From assembly GCF_024054565.1 (NCBI RefSeq), contig NZ_JAMXLR010000095.1:62001-126000 (forward strand): 64,000 bases of DNA, given 5' to 3'. The notes under the pieces are model-generated. The model was not told where the DNA came from. It saw only the letters and a list, made by a program, of their open reading frames with translations, and did no database searches. Each line of letters opens with the position of its first letter. Position 1 is the first letter of the stretch. Position numbers and translations under genes: made by a program. Origin of the DNA: Aeoliella straminimaris. Lineage in GTDB: Bacteria; Planctomycetota; Planctomycetia; Pirellulales; Lacipirellulaceae. Below are positions 42,315-51,516 of the stretch, in pieces.

Positions 42315-43784
42315 CTAGAACTCGTATACAATCCGCCCGTGCGTTTGGCTGCGGCTGATGCGGTCGGTGGCGTACAGGCCGGCCAGGACGAATTCCACAC
42401 AGCTGGCCCGCACCGCATCGCTTTCGGCGGCGTTGACCTCGAAGGCCTTGTCCCACACCGGGGGCACGCGCTCCAGCAGCTTGGCATAGTGGCTCGAAGG
42501 CAGCATGTCGCCGACCTCGATCTTGACGCCCTGCGTGAAGATTTGGGCGATTTCGGCCAGGCCGTGCTCTTCCACGTATTCGTCGAACACCGTCACCAGG
42601 GCCTCGGCCACCACCGAGTCGAGCACCTGCCGCTCGCTCATCTGGTGCGAGCCCATCAGGTCGAGCTCCAACTTGCCCAGCGAACTGGAGTACAGATGGC
42701 CCAGGTCGCTGATCCGCGGCACCGCGGGCGACTCGCCCAACACGGCGGCCCGGTGCTTGGCGCTGGCCAGCATGGTGCGATAGTTGGCAATCGACAGCCG
42801 CGCGCTGACACCCGACTCGTGATCGATAAACTTCGAGTTCCGCGCCGCACGGCTGATCTCCTCGATCAGTTCCTTCATGAAATACGGCACCAACACCTCG
42901 GGGCCGGCGGTCTGAGGTTCGCTGGCCAGTTCCGGCTCGTCGACACCAGACACTTCTTGTTCCATGATCGCGATACCCAGATCGCGTTCCTGCGGGTAGT
43001 GGGTGTGGATCACCGAGCCAATGCGGTCCTTGAGCTGTGGGATCACCTTTCCGCTGCGGTTGTACGTGGCCGGATTGGCGGAGAACAAGATCATCACGTC
43101 GATGTCGAACTTCACCGGATAGCCGCGGATCTGCACGTCGCGTTCTTCCAGGATGTTGAACAGACCGACCTGCACCAGTTCGTCGAGTTCGGGTAGCTCG
43201 TTCATGGCGAAGATGCCGCGGTGCATTCGCGGAATCAGGCCAAAGTGCAAGGCTTCCTCGGTGCCCATGCTCACGCCGCCCACCAGCTTCGATGGATCGA
43301 TCTCGCCAATGATGTCGGCGAACTTGGTGCCGGGGGCGAGACGCTCGGCGTAGCGATCCTCCTTGGCCCACCAGGCGATGGGGACTTCCTCCGGCGGCAT
43401 TTCGGTCACCAGTTGCCGGCCGCGGCGGGTGATGGGCCGCAGCGGATCGTCGTGCACCGGGATCTGTGGATCGTCGATGTACGGGATGTGGTCGTCCAGA
43501 AAGCTTGCCAACAGCCGCATCAAGCGACTTTTGGCTTGGCCCTTCTCGCCGAGAAACAGAATGTCGTGCTGCGCGAGCAGCGCAATGTTGATCTCGGGCA
43601 GCACCGTGTCGTCGTAGCCGACGATGCCTGGGTAAAGTTCGTCGCCCGCGGCCAGGCGGGCGGTGAAGTTGTCGCAGATTTCTTGTTTCACCGACTTGCT
43701 GCGCCAGTGAAACTCGCGAAGTTCGGCAAGACTCGAGGGGAGCGTGGTAACGGAAGACATAGCGGCCTTTGCGGTGCGCGGCAA
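42315..43784 (-). CDS. AAA+ ATPase, magnesium chelatase subunit I/MoxR-like
   Basis: 489 residues (an inner ATG at 43760 would give 481). Walker A is the unusual LFLGEKGQAKSRLM; Walker B lies in HRGIFAMNELPELDELVQ, and VGLFNILEERDVQIRGYPVK and LFSANPATYNRSGKVIPQLK complete the ChlI-type AAA core. The last 130 residues are helical. Without chlorophyll genes nearby it is better seen as a MoxR-like chaperone than a true chelatase; normally a VWA-domain partner is adjacent, and none is seen here. Confidence 0.85.
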   Translation of the reverse strand: MPRTAKAAMSSVTTLPSSLAELREFHWRSKSVKQEICDNFTARLAAGDELYPGIVGYDDTVLPEINIALLAQHDILFLGEKGQAKSRLMRLLASFLDDHIPYIDDPQIPVHDDPLRPITRRGRQLVTEMPPEEVPIAWWAKEDRYAERLAPGTKFADIIGEIDPSKLVGGVSMGTEEALHFGLIPRMHRGIFAMNELPELDELVQVGLFNILEERDVQIRGYPVKFDIDVMILFSANPATYNRSGKVIPQLKDRIGSVIHTHYPQERDLGIAIMEQEVSGVDEPELASEPQTAGPEVLVPYFMKELIEEISRAARNSKFIDHESGVSARLSIANYRTMLASAKHRAAVLGESPAVPRISDLGHLYSSSLGKLELDLMGSHQMSERQVLDSVVAEALVTVFDEYVEEHGLAEIAQIFTQGVKIEVGDMLPSSHYAKLLERVPPVWDKAFEVNAAESDAVRASCVEFVLAGLYATDRISRSQTHGRIVYEF

Positions 43785-44025
43785 TTATCTGAGTGTGGAA
43801 TGCACAATTATAGAGCCGCGGGATCCGCCGCCAAGCAATTCGTGGCCCTCGGCCGCACGGAGAGGCTCAGCAGACTGGCCGCACTGCGACCAGGGCGAAT
43901 TGAAGGCGAGCAGTCGCGCAGGCCTCGCCAATGCAGATCCCGTGATGCGTCTCCGCACCCGCTTCATAGGGATAGGTGATTTGCCGCCGACGAAGATCGT
44001 CGGTGTTTGGCGACTACGGTTCTTC

Positions 44026-44529
44026 CTACTCGTCCGCAGGTTTTTCGACTTTTTTCTGCAGGTTAGAAATCGCATCGTTCATGGCGTCCTGCTGACCGTC
44101 GTAGGTGGCCGGATCGATTTTGGCTTCTGCGCCGTGCGATTCTTCATGAAGCGTCGAGAGAACTTCGATAATCTGATCGATGGACGTTTGGGCTTCCTTC
44201 TGGGCGTAGCGATCCAGATCGGACGAGGTGAGCATCTTCTCGGCCGTTTTGGCCATATCGCCCATTTCGTGAATTACCCCATCGGCTTCCTTGGTATTGC
44301 CTTCCTTGTAGGCTGCGGCCAGTTCGTCTCGCATCTCGGCTAGCAAGCCCACGGCTTCGGGCAGGTTCTTGGGATCGGCGTGTTCGTGCTCCGCGTGATC
44401 GTGACCGGCATGTTCTTCGGCTCCGCCCGCTTCGGTGTGCGAATCGCTCGAGTCCGATTTGTTGCCGCAACCGGTAACCGACAGTCCCGCCACAGCCACC
44501 ACCGCCAACATCCAACGAAATCCCACCAT
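44026..44529 (-). CDS. Histidine-rich lipoprotein, unknown
   Basis: 167 residues from the ATG at 44529, with AAGG eight bases upstream. The signal LAVVAVAGLSVTGC gives a lipobox and a lipidated Cys, then a His/Glu/Asp-rich stretch (EEHAGHDHAEHEHADPKNL) that could bind Zn, Ni or Cu. The remainder is helical (EAVGLLAEMRDELAAAYKEG) and recalls cytochrome b562-like four-helix bundles. Role unknown; metal buffering is a guess. Confidence 0.7.
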   Translation of the reverse strand: MVGFRWMLAVVAVAGLSVTGCGNKSDSSDSHTEAGGAEEHAGHDHAEHEHADPKNLPEAVGLLAEMRDELAAAYKEGNTKEADGVIHEMGDMAKTAEKMLTSSDLDRYAQKEAQTSIDQIIEVLSTLHEESHGAEAKIDPATYDGQQDAMNDAISNLQKKVEKPADE

Positions 44530-44782
44530 GGCTATCATCCTTATTGAAATTAATTGCGTAAAAGCTACTTGAGCGGCGCCGTGGCCACGAACCTCTAACA
44601 TACACCGTGATCCGCTATTTTCTCAACCTCAGCACGGGCAAATGCACTCCAAATGGTGCTGGCAGTCGGGGGCGGTCCGCTGGACGAACCAGCCCGCTTG
44701 GGGGACGATGAGTCTGGCACTTCCCGGGAAGAATGTGCCATGTGGCGGCCTATTCGACACTTAGCTTGTGAGGATATCGATC

Positions 44783-46135
44783 ATGGCGGACGACAAGGAC
44801 AAGGCCCTCGAACACTTCATGCAGGGGTTGAAGCGGAGGAATCCCGGCCAGAAGGAGTTTCATCAGGCCGTGCAGGAGTTCGCCGAGTCGGTGATGCCCG
44901 TCGTGGTGGCCAACCCCGACTATCAGCACGCTCAGATCCTCGAGCGACTGACCGAGCCCGACCGCATTATCACCTTCCGCGTCACCTGGCAGGATGATGA
45001 GGGAAATGTGCGGGTGAACCGCGCTTGGCGCGTGCAGTTCTCCAACGCCATTGGGCCGTACAAGGGGGGATTGCGGTTTCACTCGGACGTGACGCTCAGC
45101 GTGTTGAAGTTCCTGGGCTTCGAGCAGATATTCAAGAACAGCCTGACCGGTCTGCCGATGGGCGGAGCCAAAGGGGGCGCGAACTTCAACCCCAAGGGCA
45201 AGTCGGCCGACGAGGTGATGCGGTTTTGCCAGGCGATGATGTGCGAACTGCACCGCCACATCGGCGAGGACGTTGACGTGCCGGCTGGCGACATTGGCGT
45301 CGGCGCTCGCGAGATCAGCTATCTGTTTGGGCAGTACAAGCGGGTGGCCAATCGCTACGCGGGGGTGCTCACCGGCAAGGGGCTGGCCTATGGGGGCAGC
45401 CCCGTGCGGACCGAGGCCACCGGCTACGGGTGCGTCTACTTCTGCCAGAACATGCTGCAGCACGTGGACGATTCGGTGGAGGGCAAAACCACCGTTGTCT
45501 CTGGGGCCGGCAACGTCGCGCTTTACGCCATCGAGAAGCTCGTCGCCATGGGGGCGAACGTGGTCACGGCCTCCGACTCCAGTGGATTCGTATACGATGC
45601 CGAAGGCATGGACGAAGACAAGCTGGCGTATCTGAAGGACCTGAAGGAAGTGCGCCGCGGGCGTATGAGCGAGTATGCCGAACGCTACAAGCATGCCAAG
45701 TACTACGAGGGCAAGCGGCCCTGGGGTGTGGAGTGCGACATCGCCATGCCATGCGCGACGCAGAACGAGATCGGTCGCGACGACGCCAAGGCTTTGATCG
45801 ACAACGGCGTTCGCGTGGTATGCGAAGGTGCCAATATGCCGAGCGAACTGGCAGCGGCGCACGCCTTCGTCAAAGCCAAGGTGCTGTTCGGCCCGGCCAA
45901 GGCGGCCAACGCCGGCGGTGTCGCGGTTTCGGGACTGGAGCAGGCCCAGAACGCCCAGCGGGTGACCTGGAGCGTTGAAGAGGTGGACCATCGTTTGCAC
46001 GGCATCATGAAGGACATCCACCGGCGGTGCGTGGAAGAAGGCGGCAACCACGAGTACGTTAACTACGCGCTGGGCGCCAACATTGCCGGATTTCGTAAAG
46101 TGGCAGAAGCACTGTTGGCCTACGGAGCGATCTGA
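44783..46135 (+). CDS. gdhA: NADP-type glutamate dehydrogenase
   Basis: 450 residues from the ATG at 44783. Substrate and catalytic motifs are GPYKGGLRFHSDVTLS and SLTGLPMGGAKGGANFNPKG (active-site lysines), followed by VPAGDIGVGAREISYLFGQY and the nucleotide-binding VVSGAGNVALYAIEKL. The length and motifs match the hexameric anabolic enzyme, which fixes ammonia into glutamate. A weak ribosome-binding site GAGGA lies about nine bases upstream. Confidence 0.96.
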   Translation: MADDKDKALEHFMQGLKRRNPGQKEFHQAVQEFAESVMPVVVANPDYQHAQILERLTEPDRIITFRVTWQDDEGNVRVNRAWRVQFSNAIGPYKGGLRFHSDVTLSVLKFLGFEQIFKNSLTGLPMGGAKGGANFNPKGKSADEVMRFCQAMMCELHRHIGEDVDVPAGDIGVGAREISYLFGQYKRVANRYAGVLTGKGLAYGGSPVRTEATGYGCVYFCQNMLQHVDDSVEGKTTVVSGAGNVALYAIEKLVAMGANVVTASDSSGFVYDAEGMDEDKLAYLKDLKEVRRGRMSEYAERYKHAKYYEGKRPWGVECDIAMPCATQNEIGRDDAKALIDNGVRVVCEGANMPSELAAAHAFVKAKVLFGPAKAANAGGVAVSGLEQAQNAQRVTWSVEEVDHRLHGIMKDIHRRCVEEGGNHEYVNYALGANIAGFRKVAEALLAYGAI

Positions 46136-46310
46136 CAGGGCGAGGTAGGGGGAACAGTTGACTAGCGACAGATGATGCTCCGAGTTGGCATGGAGATTGC
46201 AGAATTCTTGGGGGTGAGTTTGCTCGATTCTTCGCCCTTACCGCCGGAGGAGGGGCAACAGCGGCTCATCATTCAAATACGCACGTACTCACTCCACTCC
46301 CTAATTCGTT

Positions 46311-47750
46311 ATGCAATTCAAAAGCACCTATCCTTTCTATCTGGCCAATCAACCCGAGTCGCCGAATGCCGACTTGGAGGTAACCGACAAATACACCGGC
46401 AAAGTGGTCACGGCCGTGGCCATGGCGTCGCCCGACGACATCGACCGCGCGATCGCCAAGGCCACCGCGGCCACCCAAGCGATGCGCGAGTTTGCTCCCT
46501 ACGAGCGACAGCAAGTGCTCAACCACTGCGTGGCCCGATTCGAAGAGCGGTTCGACGAACTCGCCATGTCGCTGTGCGTCGAGGCGGGTAAGCCGATCAA
46601 GGATTCGCGTGGCGAGGTCACGCGCTTGATCGACACGTTTCGCATTGCCGCCGAAGAGTCGGTTCGCATCAATGGCGAAGTGATTAACCTGCAGATTTCG
46701 TCCCGCGCCCGGGGCTATCACGGCATGGTCAAGCCGTTGCCGATCGGGCCCTGCTCGTTCATCTCTCCATTCAACTTTCCTCTCAATCTGGCCGCCCACA
46801 AGGTGGCTCCCGCCATCGCCGCGGGGTGCCCGTTCGTGCTGAAGCCGGCCAGCCTCACGCCGATTGGGGCCCTGGTGATAGGCGAGGTATTGTCGGAGAC
46901 CGACCTGCCTGAGGGGGCGTTCTCGATCCTGCCCTGCCGTCGCGAAGGAGCCGACCTGTTTACGACCGACGAGCGGCTGAAGCTGTTGTCGTTTACCGGT
47001 TCGCAAGACGTCGGCTGGAAGCTCAAGAGCAAGGCTGGCAAAAAACGAGTCGTGCTCGAACTGGGAGGCAACGCCGCGGTGGTGGTGGATGAAGACGCCG
47101 ACCTGGACGACGCCGTGAGCCGCATCATCGTGGGGGCGTTCTACCAGTCGGGGCAGAGTTGCATCGGCGTGCAGCGGATCATCATTCACCAGGCCGTGTA
47201 CGAAGCGTTTAAGGAAAAGCTGGTCGCCGCGACCAAAGAACTGAAGATGGGCGACCCCAAAGACCCGGAGACCTTCATCGGACCCATGATCTCCGCCGAA
47301 GAAGCCGAACGTTTGGACAACTGGATCCGGGAGGGCGTCAAGGCTGGCGGCAAGCTGTTGTGCGGTGGGAAACGCGATGGGGCGATGCTGGAGGCCACGC
47401 TGCTGGAGGACGTGCCGACGAACCTCGATGTCTGCGCGCAGGAAGCTTTCGGTCCGGTGGCCGTGCTCAGCCGCTTCGATTCGTTCGACCAGGCACTTGC
47501 GAGGGTGAACGACAGCCAGTTCGGCCTGCAAGCGGGTGTCTTCACCCGCGATTGGGTGAAGGTGCAGCAAGCGTGGGACACCCTCGAAGTGGGGGGCGTG
47601 GTGATCGGCGATGTTCCTTCCTGGCGAGTCGACAACATGCCCTACGGCGGAGTCAAGGAAAGCGGCCTGGGCCGCGAAGGGGTCCGCTACGCCATCGAGC
47701 ACATGTCCGAACCACGGCTACTGGTGATGCGGACGCCACCGGGCGAGTAG
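46311..47750 (+). CDS. Aldehyde dehydrogenase family protein
   Basis: 479 residues. Rossmann and catalytic features are PFNFPLNLAAHKVAPAIAAG, FVLKPASLTPIGAL, FTGSQDVGWKLKSKAGKKRV, Glu250 in VLELGGNAAVV and the nucleophile Cys284 in YQSGQSCIGVQR. The C-terminal NMPYGGVKESGLGREG is the oligomerisation tail. It resembles non-phosphorylating glyceraldehyde-3-phosphate or lactaldehyde dehydrogenases; substrate uncertain. Confidence 0.93.
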   Translation: MQFKSTYPFYLANQPESPNADLEVTDKYTGKVVTAVAMASPDDIDRAIAKATAATQAMREFAPYERQQVLNHCVARFEERFDELAMSLCVEAGKPIKDSRGEVTRLIDTFRIAAEESVRINGEVINLQISSRARGYHGMVKPLPIGPCSFISPFNFPLNLAAHKVAPAIAAGCPFVLKPASLTPIGALVIGEVLSETDLPEGAFSILPCRREGADLFTTDERLKLLSFTGSQDVGWKLKSKAGKKRVVLELGGNAAVVVDEDADLDDAVSRIIVGAFYQSGQSCIGVQRIIIHQAVYEAFKEKLVAATKELKMGDPKDPETFIGPMISAEEAERLDNWIREGVKAGGKLLCGGKRDGAMLEATLLEDVPTNLDVCAQEAFGPVAVLSRFDSFDQALARVNDSQFGLQAGVFTRDWVKVQQAWDTLEVGGVVIGDVPSWRVDNMPYGGVKESGLGREGVRYAIEHMSEPRLLVMRTPPGE

Positions 47751-47801
47751 AATGAATGGGAGTGGACAACCACCGCAACCCTTTTTCCTGGAGTTGTTAC
47801 C

Positions 47802-49172
47802 GTGAAGACCCGAACGACTGTCTTGGTGGCGAGCGCCCTCCTCCTCTGCCTGGCGAGCGTTGCTACGGCCTTCGAACCGTGCCGCATCAACATCGTCGAC
47901 AAAGACTCCGGCTGGCCGGTGCCGCTGGTGGAACTGCGGACCACGCACAATGTGCGGTTCGCCAGCGACAATGCCGGCGTCGTGGCGTTCGACCTGCCCG
48001 AGATGATGGGTACCGAAACCTGGTTGTTTGTCGAAGGGCACGGTTACACGGTGCCGGCCGATGGGTTTGGCTACCGCGGTGTGCGGGTGACTCCCACCGA
48101 AGGTGGCGAGCTGACCATCGAGGTTGCCCGGCAACTGCCCGGCAAGCGGTTGGGACGCATCACGGGAGCGGGCATCTTTGGCGAAGCCCAGCGTTTCGGC
48201 GAACACAACGACTGGCGCGAGCAAGGCATTGTGGGTTGCGATAGCGTACAGTACACCGAGCATAACGGACGTGCCTATTGGGGGTGGGGCGACACCGGCG
48301 TGGCTCGCTATCCATTGGGCTTGTTCGACATGCTCAGTGCCACGACATCGCTCCAGCCGCTCGAACGATTCGAGCCGCCTGTCAAGCTTCGGTACGACTA
48401 CTTCACGGGCGACGAGGGACGTCCCCGCTCGGTGGCCGACATGCCGGGCGATGGTCCCACCTGGCTGAGTGGTTACACGAGTGTCAAGGACAAGCAGGGC
48501 AAATCCCACCTTGTGGCAACTTACGACAAGATTCGCGCACCCCTGACCACCTACGAACGCGGGCTCTGCGAGTGGAACGAAGAAGCCAAGCAGTTTGACC
48601 ACGTGGAAACACTATGGTCCCTTACGTCGGATCAGAAAGCGGTGCCCGAGGCTCTGATGGGCCATGTCACCCGATGGACCGACGAGTCGGGCGAGCGATG
48701 GCTGCTGTTTGGCGATCCGTTTCCCACCATGAAGTGTCGCGACAGCTACGAGGCCTGGCGCGATCCTCAGGCCTGGCAGTCCATCGAGACCCAAGACAAG
48801 GTCGCCACGGCCGATGGTAAGCAACAGATCAAGCACCATCGCGGGTCGATCGCTTACAACGCCTATCGCGACAAGTGGGTGGCCGTGTTCACGCAGTTCG
48901 GGGGCGAGTCGTCCCCGCTGGGCGAAATTTGGTACGCCGAAGCCGATCAACCCACAGGGCCCTGGCACTCGGCCGTGAAGGTGGTGACCCACAACAACTA
49001 CACGTTCTATAATCCGCGGCTGCATGCCGAATGGGCCGAGGACGATTCGCCCGTGCTGCTGTTCGAAGCAACCTACACCGCAACATTTACCGACCACGCC
49101 CGGCCGACGGGCCGGCACGATTACAACCAGGTGCTATATCGATTGGATCTCGACGAGCTGGCCGACAGGTAG
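47802..49172 (+). CDS. Secreted beta-propeller-like protein, possibly glycosidase-related
   Basis: 456 residues with a signal peptide (TTVLVASALLLCLASVATA). After an N-terminal beta domain (NIVDKDSGWPVPLVELRTTH, recalling carboxypeptidase regulatory domains), propeller-like blades follow, such as GRAYWGWGDTGVARYPLGLF, SYEAWRDPQAWQSIET, HHRGSIAYNAYRDKWVAVFT and GEIWYAEADQPTGPWHSAVK. These recall GH43/DUF4185-type folds, but I see no clear catalytic triad. It is 51 bp after the aldehyde dehydrogenase gene. Confidence 0.7.
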   Translation: MKTRTTVLVASALLLCLASVATAFEPCRINIVDKDSGWPVPLVELRTTHNVRFASDNAGVVAFDLPEMMGTETWLFVEGHGYTVPADGFGYRGVRVTPTEGGELTIEVARQLPGKRLGRITGAGIFGEAQRFGEHNDWREQGIVGCDSVQYTEHNGRAYWGWGDTGVARYPLGLFDMLSATTSLQPLERFEPPVKLRYDYFTGDEGRPRSVADMPGDGPTWLSGYTSVKDKQGKSHLVATYDKIRAPLTTYERGLCEWNEEAKQFDHVETLWSLTSDQKAVPEALMGHVTRWTDESGERWLLFGDPFPTMKCRDSYEAWRDPQAWQSIETQDKVATADGKQQIKHHRGSIAYNAYRDKWVAVFTQFGGESSPLGEIWYAEADQPTGPWHSAVKVVTHNNYTFYNPRLHAEWAEDDSPVLLFEATYTATFTDHARPTGRHDYNQVLYRLDLDELADR

Positions 49173-49204
49173 CATCCGGCCGTATCCCATTGAGTGGCTG
49201 GGCG

Positions 49205-51421
49205 TCACAGCTCCATCGCGGGAGCGCGGCGTTTGGCCAACAACCCGTCAACCACCAGCAGCAGCGCCGGCAGCAGCAGCAGATTGGCGGCCAGGGCGAT
49301 AACCATCACTACGCTGATCACGCAGCCGAAGTAGGCGATGGGCAGGAACCTCGAGAAGCCCATCACGGCAAACCCCGCGGCGATCACCACGCTGGTCAGC
49401 GTGCAGGCCCGCCCCACCGAAAGCTGCGTGACTTCGATGGCCCGTTGCACGCCGAATCCTCGCTGGCGGCAGACTCGGTAACGCCACAGGTAGTGAATCG
49501 TGTCGTCCACGGCGATGCCCAGGGCGATGGCCAGCATCATCGAAGTCACGGTGTTGAACGGCACATGCAGCACCGCCATCAGCCCCACGCACGAGGCCCC
49601 GGCAAACAGCGGCGGTGCCATGCCCAACACCGCCATTCGCCAACTGCGCAGCACCGCGGCCATGGTGACGAACACCCCCAGGATGCTGAGCACCAGCGAT
49701 ACGGCCTGATCGCGCAGCAGGTCGCGGGCCACGTGGGCGTAGAAGTAGTACAAGCCCGTGATGCGGACCCGATAGCCATCGCCCAGCAGTTGCTCGGCCC
49801 GCCGCTTGATTTCATCGCCCAGGGCAATCTTGTCGCTCGCGCTGGGTCCCTCGTGCGCGAAGAAGCTCACTCGCATGGTGCCGGTTTGCTCGTTCACAAA
49901 ACCGGCGAGGGGATTCTCACCCAGCACGGCGGCCGTCGATCCCTTGAGCAGGGCCATGCGTCTGTTGAGTGCCGACTGCGACTCGGGCAGTTTGATCCCC
50001 CCGAACGTAAGGAAGTCGACCACCGACACGCCCCGCGTGATGGGCCCCTGCCCCGCGTATTCTTTAGACAGTGTGGCGAGCGCCGCCAGCGACTCGGGCG
50101 TGAGCACGGGCGAGCCGTCGGGGCGGTCGATCAACACTTCGATCGATTGCATGGGGGTGAGCGTCCGCTGGACGAATTCGTAGTTGGTGCGAATTTCGTC
50201 GTCGGGACGGAAGTTGTCGAGGAAGCGTAGATTGAATTCCAACTGGGAAGTCAGCGCCACGCCGGCGACGCCCAGCGCCGCGAACACCGCCGAGATGAGC
50301 AGCGGATTGGCTCGCGCGGCCACCAGTGTGCATCGCAGCAGGTGCGAAATCGGTCGCGACAGCAGCGGCCGCGTGGTGTGCCGCGACAGCGTGATGCAGG
50401 CGCCGGCCAGGCTCAATAGCAGTCCCAGTGAAAGCCCCAGCGTCATCAACACGGCGAACGAACGCACGGGCTCCAGCGGTGAAATGCCAATGGCGACGAA
50501 TCCCACGATCGTGGTGGCCACCACGCCCACGCAGGGCCGCAGCAACCGCCGCAATGTGGCCTCGGCGTCGCCGCGTGTCTCGTCGTGCCCTACGGCCAGG
50601 TGCACACTGTTGGCGATCGTCAACACGGCCGTCAACAACACCAGCATGGGCAGATTGATGGCCGTATTCACGCCGAACAGCACCGATGCGCCCAGTGCCA
50701 AGGCCACGCTGGCCACGCCCACGAGTAGCGGATAGCTGGCCAGCTTCACCGAACCAAGCGACAGTCCCAGCACCACCAGGGCGGCCGCGGCGCCCAGCAT
50801 TCCGAAAGTGACAAGATCGTCCCACACCAGGTGCGTCATCTCGTAGCTCACGATGTACGGACCGGTGAGCGCGACTTCGTGCCCCGTGTGCGTGTTGCAG
50901 ACCTCGGCAATGATCCGCTTCAGCTCGGCCACCGTTTGCCCGCGCGGGGTGTCCGGCACGGCGCCGTCGTCTCGCATTTGCAGGATGATGCTGGCGGCCT
51001 TCTGGTCTTTGCTCACCAGCAGACCTTCAACCACCGAACTGCCGACCAGGAATTGGCGAATCCAGCTTGGCGCTTGCGAAATGGAAGCCGCACCATCCAC
51101 CGCAGGTAGCTCGGTGACTTGCTCGACGATTTGGCTCAGGCACTCTTGAGATTCGGAGTTCATCACGTCGTCGGAGCGGACCACGATGATGGCCAGTTCG
51201 ACTCCGGCGAACTCATCGATGAAGTTCTCGAGCGTGCTAAATTGCTCGGTACTGCTGCCGGCCAGCGACCGGAGTGAGTAGTCGTCGGACAGGCCCGGAT
51301 TCCGCAGCGCAATCAGGCTCGCCACGGCCAGGGCACCCCCCAGCAGCAAGATTGGTCGATGCCAACGTGCAATCGTCCCGGCGACTTCCAAGTCCAAACT
51401 CCCCATCAGGTGTTTCAGCAC
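49205..51421 (-). CDS. RND/MMPL-family transporter
   Basis: 738 residues with twelve predicted helices in two sets separated by a large periplasmic domain, as in MMPL and hopanoid/sterol-type RND permeases. The helix pairs HLVWDDLVTFGMLGAAAALV and VTSMMLAIALGIAVDDTIHY hold the family features; the GIAVDDTIHYLWRYR motif has the Asp-Asp used in proton coupling. Likely cargo is lipid or hydrophobic compounds. No periplasmic adaptor or outer-membrane factor is adjacent. Confidence 0.9.
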   Translation of the reverse strand: MLKHLMGSLDLEVAGTIARWHRPILLLGGALAVASLIALRNPGLSDDYSLRSLAGSSTEQFSTLENFIDEFAGVELAIIVVRSDDVMNSESQECLSQIVEQVTELPAVDGAASISQAPSWIRQFLVGSSVVEGLLVSKDQKAASIILQMRDDGAVPDTPRGQTVAELKRIIAEVCNTHTGHEVALTGPYIVSYEMTHLVWDDLVTFGMLGAAAALVVLGLSLGSVKLASYPLLVGVASVALALGASVLFGVNTAINLPMLVLLTAVLTIANSVHLAVGHDETRGDAEATLRRLLRPCVGVVATTIVGFVAIGISPLEPVRSFAVLMTLGLSLGLLLSLAGACITLSRHTTRPLLSRPISHLLRCTLVAARANPLLISAVFAALGVAGVALTSQLEFNLRFLDNFRPDDEIRTNYEFVQRTLTPMQSIEVLIDRPDGSPVLTPESLAALATLSKEYAGQGPITRGVSVVDFLTFGGIKLPESQSALNRRMALLKGSTAAVLGENPLAGFVNEQTGTMRVSFFAHEGPSASDKIALGDEIKRRAEQLLGDGYRVRITGLYYFYAHVARDLLRDQAVSLVLSILGVFVTMAAVLRSWRMAVLGMAPPLFAGASCVGLMAVLHVPFNTVTSMMLAIALGIAVDDTIHYLWRYRVCRQRGFGVQRAIEVTQLSVGRACTLTSVVIAAGFAVMGFSRFLPIAYFGCVISVVMVIALAANLLLLPALLLVVDGLLAKRRAPAMEL

Positions 51422-51516
51422 GACTGCGGAAATCCATTCGATTGCCTCGCGTCGGCGCGCCTACGATACTCGATTGCCGCGGCCCGATCCAGCCGAGCAG
51501 CGAACTTCTGATATCA

